Shown piece after piece: positions 32,389 through 42,960 of a stretch of 64,000 bases of DNA. Both the position numbers and the translations under genes were made by a program. The notes under the pieces are model-generated. The model was not told the DNA's origin and made no database searches. It saw only the letters and a program-made list of their open reading frames with translations. Numbering within the stretch: position 1 is the stretch's first letter; every line of letters begins with the position of its first letter. This stretch comes from Pomphorhynchus laevis (Eukaryota > Acanthocephala > Palaeacanthocephala > Echinorhynchida > Pomphorhynchidae): NCBI GenBank assembly GCA_012934845.2, contig WNNJ02001877.1, positions 36,481-100,480 on the forward strand. Direction: 5' to 3'.

Positions 32389-33249
32389 CGTACGCGTTTT
32401 CACTTGCGAATTAGTTAAGATAAAACCAAAATATTCTATTTTAGGTTACCTATACATCATTAAAATGCGAGGAATGTGACAAATATCACGTTGCTTAGAT
32501 ATATCACGTTGGTTAGATACTTCTCTCAAAAAGAACGAAAGAACATTTTTACAACATAAAAAAGATTAGAATAACAAATCTAATGTGAATTGTAAGTTAT
32601 GTTAATGCATAGATACATCGAAAAGTTATATTTAGTATTTAATGTTCAATATTTTTTATAAATTCATTTATCGACGATTTTATTAATTGATTTAAAAAAT
32701 TATTACAATGATGTGTAACTTCTTAATTACAATTGAATGTACACGCCTTGTCTCAGTCAACTTTTAAAATGTATTAATGACCACGGAGCTTTGCAAATTC
32801 ACTAAGCGGTAAAGTACAACGTAAAGAGTGGCAAGGCTGCTTGAATAATAGATAAATCAGTCTTTATAAGATACTGATCCGTGGTAAGTATTTTTAATCG
32901 GGCGAAGCGGAATTGTACGGAAAGTTCATAATGACTCTAACAAGGCGTGCAACCATTTCGTTGTACATATTCATATTTAATAATTTCCTGCCAAAGCTAA
33001 GAAAACGTCTCTTGTGATGTGAACATCAGATGATGCAGAGTATTTCATTAAACAAATCAGATCAGCTTACTGTGTCTACGTATTTTATATTATTGATATA
33101 TAAGTCTAAATAAAAATAAAATAATAAATAATAAATAATAAATGACATATTAAATAAATGGCATAATAGAGAACAGTGATTTAATGAAAAGTTAATTTAT
33201 AAATAAAAGCTCAAAAGTCAAATCCCACATCGAAAAAATTATAAAATAA
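32389..33249. other. Gene-free AT-rich region with a Naiad tail remnant
   Basis: I see no gene. At about 33045-33095, on the minus strand, the Naiad 3' terminus TACGTAGACACAGTAAGCTGA can be recognised, followed by low-complexity AATAAATAATAAATAA. Confidence 0.5.
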
Positions 33250-33992
33250 TTGGTTGACCATTCACCTGTAAAATGCAAAACGTCACAGGCACGATCCCTA
33301 TTCCTGCGAGCACACCATATTTGCTCAAATGAACATTTACTTCGGGATGAATTGAATTATATCTATTTTCTACTAAAGCAAGCAGACTTTCCACCTAATA
33401 TCATTAATCGCCCATTCAATTATGCCCGTCGCATCATAAATGATCAAAAACAATGATCTGCAATTGAAGGGAAAATGTTCATCGAGGTCCCATTCATCAA
33501 CCAGAAGGCACATTTCTTAATCTGTAGCAATCTCGGTCTATGTAGAGATGACATATTCCCTTCACTCGTTTACTACCTAGGCTATCCAGTATGTTTAAAC
33601 TTAAATCATAATTTGAATCGACCGGTGTTGTCTACAATTTTCAATGCCTCCAGTGTAAGAAAATATATGTGGGCCAAACAAGAAGACCGTTATCTATCCG
33701 TGCTAAAGAACACTCATATGTAATGAAGATATCATTACACGGACAGTATACATCCTCTTGTGCCATTTCTCATCATATAGGTGTTAATAACCACTTAATG
33801 GGCATTAACCTAATTACACCACTGAGGAAAGAAACTAACCAAACAAAGCGTAAAATTATCGAAGCTATGTATCTTGAGACTTTTAAATATTGCATAGTCC
33901 CTAACAAAAAAGCAGACATCACATTAAAGCTTAGTTTAGACTTAGTTGCTAGAAATTTGTGTTTGCCACCAAACACAAATTTTAATTTTTAA
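33250..33992 (+). mobile_element. Penelope-like element fragment: post-RT region and GIY-YIG
   Basis: The frame from 33250 reads SQARSLFLRAHHICSNEHLL and LLKQADFPPNIIN, the thumb region after the PLE RT. After one TGA stop (33454-33456) the same frame continues with FIEVPFINQKAHFL and YYLGYPVCLNLN. A frameshift in about 33615-33670 leads into GVVYNFQCLQCKKIYVGQTR, the GIY-YIG core. Then come IRAKEHSYVM, CAISHHIGVNNHL and a C-terminus ending at TAA (33990-33992). With only one stop and one frameshift over 740 bp it is one of the better-kept PLE pieces. The RT palm is missing. A strong hairpin begins within the stop codon. Confidence 0.8.
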
Positions 33993-34018
33993 TGCTGCAC
34001 TCTGCGGAGTGCAGCATT
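33991..34018 (+). terminator. Perfect 12-bp hairpin at the PLE stop codon
   Basis: AATGCTGCACTC (33991-34002) and GAGTGCAGCATT (34007-34018) form a perfect stem with a TGCG tetraloop. The first bases are the last two of the TAA stop. A role as a 3' RNA signal of the PLE is a guess; it is not a bacterial-type terminator. Confidence 0.5.
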
Positions 34019-34125
34019 AATCCAACGACCAGTTATGTCGTTGAAGTCACCTAATACCCATCGTAACCACTGTCTATTATCCTATCCAAAAAGTCACGAT
34101 TCATGTGAATTTCCCATGGACGAAT

Positions 34126-35498
34126 TAAATCAGCTAACTGAGTCTACGTATTGTTATATAATTATAAAATAAACAAAACATAATAATGCTAAATCAAAAT
34201 TTAATAATTAAATAATAAAATTAATAATTGTTTTTAGATTTTCTATAATTTTAATCAAGTTAAAAAATAAAAATAAAAAAAAATAAATAAAATTTAAAGT
34301 AAACGTCATTTTTATGAATTGACTAATAAATAACAGGCGTTGTATCAGAATAAGAATTAGAGGTCATCAGGAGGAACTGCTATGCTATCAGGTTTCGGCC
34401 CCTAACTCCTCTACCCAACATAGCAGCGGGGCCAAATACATGCTAATGATGTATTTCCTCTGAAATAACTATCTAGTATCTTATTCTAATGCAAAGTATA
34501 TTATTTATTATTCATCCATAAAAATTTGCCACTTAAGAGTTTAAATTTATTCTTTATATTATTGTGTTGATTTATATATTTTACTATTTTCTGCTTGATG
34601 TTATTTTTATAGTAACCTAGTTTAAAATATGTATCTATTAAATTATTTAAATGATTTTTAAGAAAGCCAATATCATTACATATTGTTGCAATTCTTAAAA
34701 TTTCATTATTTAATGTATTATATTTTATATTATATGGTATGCATGAATGCTCATGCAAAAATATGTTTCTTGTAAATTTAAATATGTCATCTTTACGATA
34801 TAAATTAATAGTAGTTTTAGTTAATGTTAATTTAATGTTCATATCTAGATATACACCTTCTTTATCATTAATATTGGTTTTGTTAAGAATAAGGCTTTCT
34901 GGATAAATGTGCTCACTAATTGAATAAAAATTATTAGAATTAAATACACATATATCATCAATGTATCGAAACATATATTTCATATATTTATATTGTTTAG
35001 ATTTAGTTTTTACACAGTTATGAACAAATTCATATTCTATAAAGCTTAAAAACAAGTCAGCTATAATTGGGCTACTATTACCACCCATTGGAACACCTTT
35101 TACTTGTCTAAATATAGATGTCCCTACTTTTAAATAATTTTGATTTATCAAAATATTTAAGGATTCTATTAATTCAATTTTATCCATATATTTATATTTA
35201 TTTGATGGTTTAATTTTTGTTAGATAGGCGTTATAATTATTATAACATATATATGTATATCTTTTTCCGAATATAAGATTAATTAATTTTACTAACGCTT
35301 CTTTAATATCTACTAAATCTAGATTTGTATAAAGCGTACTAAAATCGTATGTATTTATATTTTGAAAATTTATTCCTTTTGTCTGTTCTAAAAATTCTTT
35401 TGTAGAATTAATACTGAAATAGTGTTTTATACCAGTATTAATTTCGATTACCTTGCAATATTTTTTAAAATGTGCTTTAATTACTTTATATATAGACA
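34126..35498 (-). mobile_element. Naiad-like Penelope element N2 (RT and 3' tail, 5'-truncated)
   Basis: The open frame 34501-35499 encodes 332 residues of reverse transcriptase with INTYDFSTLYTNLDL (motif A region), GVPMGGNSSPIIADLFLSF, MFRYIDDICVF (catalytic box) and YLDMNIKLT. It ends KFLWMNNK. It differs from the copy at 58913-60196 at only about two residues. Homology begins at KVIKAHF, so the first four codons (MSIY) come from the 5' junction. Downstream lie the tail module (34345-34458) and the 3' terminus (34126-34150). RT type and motif spelling (DFSTLYT, PMGGN) suggest the Naiad group, which carries GIY-YIG at the N-terminus; this piece lacks that part. Near-identity of two copies points to recent activity. 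Confidence 0.85.
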
Positions 35499-35559
35499 TT
35501 GGCTAGACTGAGGCGTTTACTGTTCTTACATAGTTTAAATACTAAACAAGAAAGGACTG

Positions 35560-37085
35560 GACAAGAATAGTTTAATAGAAGGTAAGATCTTAAGGAGCAT
35601 TTAACTAAGGTCAAGAAGAGTGAGGTGGGTTATGTACCGAGTATAGTGGATGCAAATGTGCTTAGGGATGAATCGAGTAATGCCCTGTGGGAGACGGATA
35701 GACCGCGTCTCTTGAAGGACTATAACATCTGCATCTCTAATAGATAGAAGTCTAAGGGCAAAAGCTCCTCCCGAATTTCACTAAAGGATATTCAGTGAAA
35801 AAGGCTCACGAGTACTGTGCATTGTGTTAGGTTAGCTCGATGGGATTGACTCATACCTAGACGGAGCTAGGGGCGGAAGGATTGCCCCTCCTTCACCAAC
35901 GCCGCCCAGAGTAGGCACTTGCCCTCGGGCGATATCTTCATTTCCCATGATTATGGCGCCTCTTTGCATTATCAATTTGCCAACTTCACAGGCGGAAATG
36001 TGCGGGCAGACGCCCCCCGTTTCTTAGAATGTGGCATCGTCAGTTCCGGCATCGTCGTCTTGGGAATATTTGTTGTTCTAAGTAGGGCGGATACGAGAGT
36101 GGACATCATACGTTCCATTTAACCCAGAATGAATTTTTTGTTTTTATCCATCAACTGGATGATGTCTTTGTTAGACATTCTGTCAGTAGTTGTAACGGAA
36201 TAAGAATCAGTAGAAGATGTTGGATTCTTAAGTGCTTGGCTCGTGAAAGTTCGTTGATAGGCTTTGAAATGCCTGCATCTCCTGGACCAGGCGGGGTGGT
36301 ACCCATTACAATCCAGGCAGACGGGAGAAGGCCCGCACTTCTCCCTTTTTAGAAGATAATCGCGGGAGTCTGAACCACAGACTCCGCAGATTCTAGTAGA
36401 AGAACAGGTTGACGTCCAGTGTCCCCACTTGTGGCATACGTTACAGTGTAAGTAGGTCAAGTTATCTTGTTCCAGTAAAGTGAATCTTAAGTTATACCCC
36501 AAAAAAGTGGATTGAGGCCGATCTTGCGAGAGTTTCTGCGTGGCCAGTTTCAACGGTACAGAACGCTATCGGCAAATCCTGGCCAGTCTTCGACTTAACT
36601 GTACAAACAGAGGATAGCTTATACGGCAATTTTAATGAAATCAGGTCATCCTCCTCTAACTGTGGAGGGAAATTTGAAATTTTGACTGTAGCCAAAATAG
36701 GCTTTAGCTGTAGATTACCCAAATTGGCAAGATTTTTTACAAAATGTTTTTCATATTCGTGCATTAAATCAGAATTGACAAAGTATATCTTCATACTAGC
36801 TTCAAACATGCGAACATAATTGAAAATAACTCTGCTATTATACTTCATTACAAATTCTCTTAGGAAATAATTGAAAAGCTTATGCCTTTCCAAGATAGGG
36901 AAAACGCAATTATTGCTAGATTGTTAACTTTTGGAATAGGGGGAGTACCCCAGTATCCTTTCAAAAATTAGATAACAAATCACTTACTTCAAGCTCCTTT
37001 TTTGAATTATAATAAGTAACGTTCATACCATCATTAGCAATTTCCGTTGCAAAAACTGAATCTTTAGATACTCCGTCACACATTT
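35560..37085 (-). mobile_element. Jockey-like LINE J, copy 2 (ORF1 and ORF2 start)
   Basis: Downwards from an ATG at about 37085 (MCDGVSKDSVFATE) ORF1 runs with interruptions near 36960 and 36500-36550. It has the RRM-like LKPILATVKISNFPPQLEEDDL and the zinc knuckles C-NVCHKWGHWTSTC, C-GVCG and C-LDCNGYHPAWSRRC (36119-36553), ending MDKNKKFILG. Around 35830-35580 the minus strand shows the ORF2 start (EPFSLNIL, then NSGGAFALRLLSIRD and VIVLQETRS), an APE endonuclease N-terminus. The order and motifs match copy 1 at 16451-17813. The RT is absent. A Naiad fragment abuts at 35498. Confidence 0.75.
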
Positions 37086-37627
37086 TTCTGTTGTATGTAT
37101 ATTATATTGTAAGTACTTAGTGATCAAGAATGTTTGAACTAATATATAATATATCTGCTTTTACAATTGAAAAAGCAGACAGCTTTCTAAATTGAAAAAG
37201 AAGAGCAGTCAAGTATACGGCGTAAATGCTCTGTGACGGCGCCAATTCTTACAAAGATATTTGTTTCATTGCTTTATGTAGTTCCCCTGTCGACCAAATT
37301 TGATAAAAATTGTCTTTGAGTTATCGTGCTTAAGTATGTTTTTAAGTCATGCACAAAACAGGTGCGAGAAGAGAAGTATCAAACTGCATGTTTTTGGCTA
37401 AAATTAGTAGATTCTCTATGTGTTTCGATGCATTACGGTTATCACCTGAGTGAACTGCAAGGCACACTCGCGAATCCCAAAAGATTTGTTCAGCTAGTTG
37501 ACGATATATTATGGTGTGCTTCAATGAATTTTGCCTAAATACATGCTGATTTATTACGAAGACAATGAAATTCGTCTTACTGTCAAAATAGAAGATGACC
37601 AAATATGGTGAAGTATTTCATATGCGC
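37086..37627. other. No recognised gene
   Basis: Short open frames on both strands (37326-37602) match nothing I know. No repeat is apparent. Confidence 0.4.
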
Positions 37628-37920
37628 TCACATTGTGAAAAACATTGTTATCGAACCCGATTTTGACATTTCGTATGTCTGACGTTCGGTTGTAGGGTTG
37701 CTATAAGGGGTAAGGATCTGGGCGTCATCAACAACCGAAGCGAGCTGGTACCTGGGCATTAAACCCCCAAAAAGCTTGTGAAATCTCACGTTTCCGGATA
37801 TTGTAAGTGCAATTGATTGCTGCAGTACCGGAAAGTACCAAGCTTTGTTGAACGCATCCATTTGGTGAGACAAAATTTCCCTCAAAATCGACGACTGATG
37901 TTTACGAAGATCTATGCCAT
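37628..37920 (-). mobile_element. Y-type RLE-LINE, copy 3, downstream part
   Basis: The frame reads ILREILSHQMDAFNKAWYFP and LTISGNVRFHKLFGGLMPRY. This weakly resembles the WLT-PI-LT-x-FHDALAARY region between RT and nuclease of the Y-type LINEs at 44986-51152. It continues the fragment at 41742-42520 if Gypsy fossil 3 is removed. No nuclease motif follows. Confidence 0.4.
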
Positions 37921-37992
37921 TGTAATGATATTTATATGTTATGTTTTCAGATGTTCGCATAAAGCCTTTTGTTGTTGTTCGCCTCGGTTCAA
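37921..37992 (+). repeat. 5' LTR of Gypsy fossil 3 (72 bp)
   Basis: It starts TGTAATGATATTT and ends CGGTTCAA, and matches 41673-41741. The 13 bases after it (37993-38005) are the exact reverse complement of 37951-37963 within the LTR. Confidence 0.8.
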
Positions 37993-40900
37993 TTTATGCG
38001 AACATTGTGAATGGACAAGCTACTCAAACCAGCGATCCTAGATGCTTTAACCGATGGGATTGATTCGGCAAAAGTTTGGCGTCATTGGCTACAAAGATTC
38101 AATGCGTTTGTACGAGTTCTTGAAGATGCCACAAACCAACAAAAGCTTGACCTTCTGATCAACCACATCTCTCCAATCCTTTATGATATCATCGAAGGAG
38201 TCGATGATTATGATATCACGATCGATACGTTAAGTAGAAGTTTTATAAAGGACAGGGGAGATGTATATGCAAGACATCAGCTGCATAATTTGAAGCAAGC
38301 CGAAAACCAGACAATCGACCAGTTCATTTAAACGACAGAATCCGTTGCCCGTCAAATCAAGTTCAAAGATGTAACTTCACGAGAACATCGAGATTCTTTG
38401 TTGTTGGATACTTTTGTGGCTGGAATTATTTCCACATCGATCAGAGAACGTCTACTTGAAACCGTCGATCTTAACAAAGAGAGTGCTTATCGGATCGCTC
38501 GATCAATCGAGTTGGCACAGGCTGAAGCATCGGAATTCCGGTTATCTTCACGGGATATCACTCAATCTGAAAATATGGAATCTATGATTAACCATGCTAA
38601 TCCACCGCAGTTGACAAATTTACCCAGAGATGATTCGGAAACACAACAAGAATGTTCCGCAATCAAAAGTCAAGAGCGATGCTACTTTTGCGGTCGAAAC
38701 CGCCACGTGCGGAGTAACTGTCCTGCTCGCAACGCTACCTGCCATACGTGCAGCAAGAAAGGACACTTTTCTAATATGTGCCGTTCAAGAAATTCTGGTA
38801 CGTCTGCGTCTTTATATTCAATAAGCACAACAAACGCGTCATCATCAAACTTAATCCAGCCCACTATAAGTTTGAATAATATCTCAGTAAGCGGGATGAT
38901 CGATTCTGGAAGTTCATTTAATATTGTCAGAAGTGATGTCGCTACAAAGTGCAAGCTTGTAAGAAAATCCACAAATTTAAAAGTTTCTCTCGCTGCATCT
39001 GAATTTTCCTGTGATTTAAGACATTGTACATTCGCCGATGTTGTTTTAAACAATCGTTTCTATCGAAATGTAAAATTCTTCATTCTCCCCACCCTAGTAA
39101 CAGATGTGATCCTCGGTGTACCCTTTCTTCGTCAACACTCGACGGTGACCATAGAATTCAACGGAGTAGAACGTCCTTTGGTCGTTGTTGCAGGTGTTGG
39201 GGAAATGAAAGTTGAAGCCTCGTCTCTATTTCAATTCCTAGACAAAGCAGTAAAACCTGTTGCAATTCCATCTCGTCGAAGAACTCCAGAAGATAACTGT
39301 TTTATCGCAGCCGAGGTAAAACGTCTATTAGATTCCAGTATTATCGAGAATAGCACGTCTCCGTGGCGTGCACAAGTTGTCCTGGTTAAAAATCCTGGTC
39401 GCGAAGTGCGAACGGTGATAGATTACAGTTTGACGGTGAATCGATTCACTCATCTTGATGGCTTCCCTCTTCCCAGGATTGACGAATTCATTGATAAGCT
39501 ATCTCCATTCAAAAGTTTCAGTTGATTAGACCTAAAGAATGCTTATCATCAGGTTCCCATTCAGGAGAATGAGAGGCATTACACTGCATTTGAAGCTAAT
39601 GGTCGTTTGTACCAATTTAAACGCCTACCGTTCGGATTGACAAATGCAGTGGCGGCTTTCCAACGTATCATCGCTAAGTTAATCGAGGATGAGGATCTTG
39701 AATCTACGTACGCTTATTTGGATGATGTTATTATCGGCGGTGAAACAAAGGAACTTAAGGAATCTTGATCGCTTCTTAGAAGTTGCTAAGAAATATAATA
39801 TCACTTTAAATACGTCAAAATGTATTTTCGGAGTCTCTAAGGTATGTTTTCTTGGCTACCAGATAGATAACGGTTGCATTTCACCTGACCCTGATCGTGT
39901 CAAACCCTTATTGGAAATGCCTGAGCCAAAATCATTAGTCGAACTTAAACGTATTATAGGAATGTTCGTACACTATTCTCGATGGATAAAGAATTTTTCA
40001 AATGTCGTTCGACCTTTAGCACAAACTGTATCTTTTCCGCTGTCTCTTCATGCAAAAGAATCATTTGCAAGTCTGAAACACAGCCTTACATCAACTACAT
40101 TGTCTAAAGTAGATTTCTCAGTCCCATTCGTGGTCAAGACAGACGCATCTGCCTTTGCGATCGGTGCTACTTTGTCTCAAAATTTTAAACCAGTCGCATT
40201 CTTCTCACGTACTCTGGATAAGAACGCAATGAAATATGCAGCTGTTGAGAAAGAGGCACTAGCCATAGTAGAATCTATAAGATACTGGCGTCACTATTTA
40301 TCCTGTAGACATTTCACCGTTCTGACGGATCAACAATCCGTGGCATTTTTGTTCTCAAATAAACATTACAGTAAGATCAAAAATGACAAAATCAATCGTT
40401 GGAGAATAGAATTGTCCGAATATCAGTTCAACGTGTCATATCGATGCGGCAAAGGAAATCAGGTAGCTGACGCTATGTCTCGAATTGCTTTAGGATCAGT
40501 CACGAGTGATTTAAAAGAACTCGAACGGATGCATGATCATTTGTGTCACCCTGGGATAACAAGGATGTGGCACTATGTACGTCATCGAAATTTTCCTTAT
40601 TCTATTGAAGATGTTAGAAAAGTCATCAAAGGTTGTCCTAGCTGCAACGAATTGAAATCTCACTTTTATAAACCCCCTCGAAGTACCTTGATTAAAGCCA
40701 GTAAACCATGGGAGCGTTTGTCCTTAGATTTTAAAGGCCCGCTGCCCAGCTCGAGTAAGAAAAGATATATTTTATCTATAGTAGATGAATATAGCCGATT
40801 TTCCTTTGGGTTTCCCTGTGCTGACACCAGTTCTCGATCAGTAATTCAGTGTCTTGAGTCGTTGTTCGCATTATTTGGCACGCCTGAGAATATTCATACC

Positions 40901-41672
40901 GATTGGGGTACTTCTTTCACGTCAGTAGAGTTCCGTAAATATTTATTGACATTAGGAATCACGCTATCATATTCCACTCCCTACCATCCTACCTCAAATG
41001 GCCAGATTGATCGCTATAACGGGTTGATATGGAACGCGATACGGTTGTATCATCATAATAATAAGATTCCAATCGAACGGTGGGAAACAACACTTCCAAA
41101 GGCACTTCATTCGATCAGATCTCTTTTATGCACTTCGACTAATGAAACGCCTCATGAACGTATATTCAAATTCAATCGTAGATCAGCTAAGGGAGTCAGC
41201 TTACCTGAGTGGTTAATCAATCCTGAACCTATCTTTGTAAAGAATTTCAACCGTATTAGTAAAAACGATCCACTTGTAGATCGCGCAGAGCTTATTCATG
41301 CCAACGAGAACTACGCTCTAGTTCGATACCCTAATGGAAAAGAGACTCACATTTCAACTCAATATCTAGCTCCCAATAACTGTAATCAAAATGTATTCGA
41401 AGAATCCAACATATCTCAAAATTGCCAGATGGACGATTCACCCCCTGCAATGTTTACTCCGGATATCCACAATTTACAAACAGAGGTGGATTCAAATAAC
41501 AGTGCTACAAGCTCAGCGTCGCATATACCTAATGAGAATTATGATCTGAATAAAGTTCACGATTGTCAAGAGCAACAAGTAGATCTACAGCAGATCCCGT
41601 CAATGGAATTTCGACGATCGACACGTATGCGTCGATCACCGAACTATTTGTCTGATTATATCGTTGGGAGAA

Positions 41673-41741
41673 TGTACTGATATTTATATGTTATGTTTTC
41701 AGATGTTCGCATAAAGCCTTTTGTTGTTCGCCTCGGTTCAA
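41673..41741 (+). repeat. 3' LTR of Gypsy fossil 3 (69 bp)
   Basis: It matches the 5' LTR except for one base and a 3-bp gap. It overlaps the end of the pol frame and is followed by the duplication CCAT. Confidence 0.75.
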
Positions 41742-42520
41742 CCATAGAGACCAAACCATAAGAGTCACATAGGGTTTGTGAACTCTTGAACTCAATCGAA
41801 GATGCATGTAAAGGATCAACACTCCCAATACGCCAATATTTAATGGAGAAGTTAATAAGGTAAACTATTCGTCATTTAAATCATGCCCAGTCACTATGGG
41901 AAGAAATCAATCGTATATCATTCCCCTAAATCTCGATAAACCGGACTTTATACATTCATTTGCTCACATAAAATGCGTCCATTTTCATTGAGTAGAGTTG
42001 ACTAGGCCAACATATGAAGCTTAAGGGTCTATTTTAGCAACATATGTTAGGCGATCAATGAGAGTCGTCTAGTAGCTTGACGCTGACTCAACAGGTGAAG
42101 CAATAAAATCATCAGTTCCAATTGGGATGCCTAAGATCTTGATACCTGCGGAATTCCTTGAGACATCCACAATCTCTACATCGGACATGACATCATCAGA
42201 ATGAATCAAAATATGTGTTTTTGAGATATTTACATACTATCCAATATGCGGACCAACTTGCGTAAGAATATTCCACACTCGTTTCAGATCGCCAGGCGTA
42301 CCCACAAAGTTCGCATCGTCAGCATACCATCTTTGAGTGACGGCTAGAACATTACGATGAATTAAATCAATAAGATGGATTAAAGCCATAGTAAACGCAG
42401 CCATTGCCAAAAGGTCTCCTTGTGTAAATCCCTCTTGTAAATAAAGGCTTTCCCCGCCAAGAACAAGTTGTGCGTTAGTTGCGTAAACATTATTTAAGAC
42501 ACATGCAAGCAATGGACATA
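41742..42520 (-). mobile_element. Y-type RLE-LINE, copy 3, RT part
   Basis: Downwards from 42512 the frame reads LNNVYATNAQLVLGGE, EGFTQGDLLAMAAF (motif before the palm loop) and QRWYADDANFVG, the catalytic box. After a stop at 42237 it continues as VNISKTHILIHSDD and AGIKILGIPIGTDDF, matching the two complete Y-LINEs. Further down the reading becomes damaged (WRIGSVDPLHASS-like near 41800), where Gypsy fossil 3 interrupts it. No N-terminus is present: at 42521 it abuts Naiad sequence. Confidence 0.75.
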
Positions 42521-42521
42521 C

Positions 42522-42903
42522 ATACGATTATAGTATTTTGTATTACAATAATATTTCTAATTGTTCATTTATATACATATCTTTTTTAATATTTTTAACT
42601 CTATTTTTCCTATTCCTTTTATCACCATGACTTCTTGGTTTGCGTTTAACCGGATTATTATAATATAGTTGTTTATTATGTATTATACTACTTCTGCCAA
42701 TTCCTTGTACTACGTCATTCAATACTAATGGGTACATGGAATTAAGCGTTTTAATCCAAAAATCTTCTTTTCTAATAGTTTTTGATTTAATATTGATATG
42801 TTTTCTTCGATAATATGTTCTAAAATAAATAATTTACAGTTTTTAATATCATGTCCTATTAATCTAATATGTTATGAAATATAGTTTGACTATGATGCTA
42901 TAT
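42522..42903 (-). mobile_element. Naiad-like GIY-YIG region, second half
   Basis: Downwards from 42903: IRLIGHDIKNCKLFILEHII, EENISILNQKLLEKK and, in another frame, MYPLVLNDVVQGIG and a basic KRKPRSHGDKRNRKN stretch. This matches the C-terminal half of a PLE GIY-YIG nuclease (ILE, LL-KE-FW-I-L, YP-GLND). The first half lies at 52656-52953. The two halves are split by a CR1-like LINE and the Y-LINE array. Confidence 0.7.
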
Positions 42904-42960
42904 ATACGATTATAGTATTTTGTATTACAATAATATTTCTAATTGTTCATTTATATACAT
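42904..42960 (+). repeat. 57-bp filler copy at the LINE 5' junction
   Basis: These 57 bp are identical to 42522-42578 in the same orientation. They sit exactly between Naiad flank and the first base of the truncated CR1-like LINE (42961), so they look like filler copied from the flank during insertion. Confidence 0.75.

Larger units (their letters stand above)
37921..41741 (+). mobile_element. Gypsy-type LTR retrotransposon fossil 3 (best preserved)
   Basis: A 3.8-kb element that looks nearly whole, with about three breaks. Parts in order: gag-like region (about 38011-38640), two zinc knuckles of CCHC type (about 38680-38790), aspartic protease with IDSGSSFNIV (about 38895), reverse transcriptase (about 39290-39990), RNase H (about 40130-40470), integrase with zinc-binding and DDE-type core regions (about 40520-41100), and a basic tail (RRSTRMRRSPNYL). 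No envelope-like gene. Terminal repeats are only about 70 bp, differ by one base and one 3-bp gap, and are flanked by the 4-bp duplication CCAT, so this copy is younger than fossil 1. It is inserted in a Y-type LINE. Confidence 0.85.

Noticed and set aside
25115-41680. Host domestication of Gypsy gag or pol
   Set aside because: Both longer elements keep LTRs, target duplications and full domain order, and are broken, which fits simple insertion fossils.
42943-42960. Start of the CR1-like LINE frame at 42943
   Set aside because: These codons lie in the 57-bp filler and start with TTG; the LINE-derived part begins at 42961.
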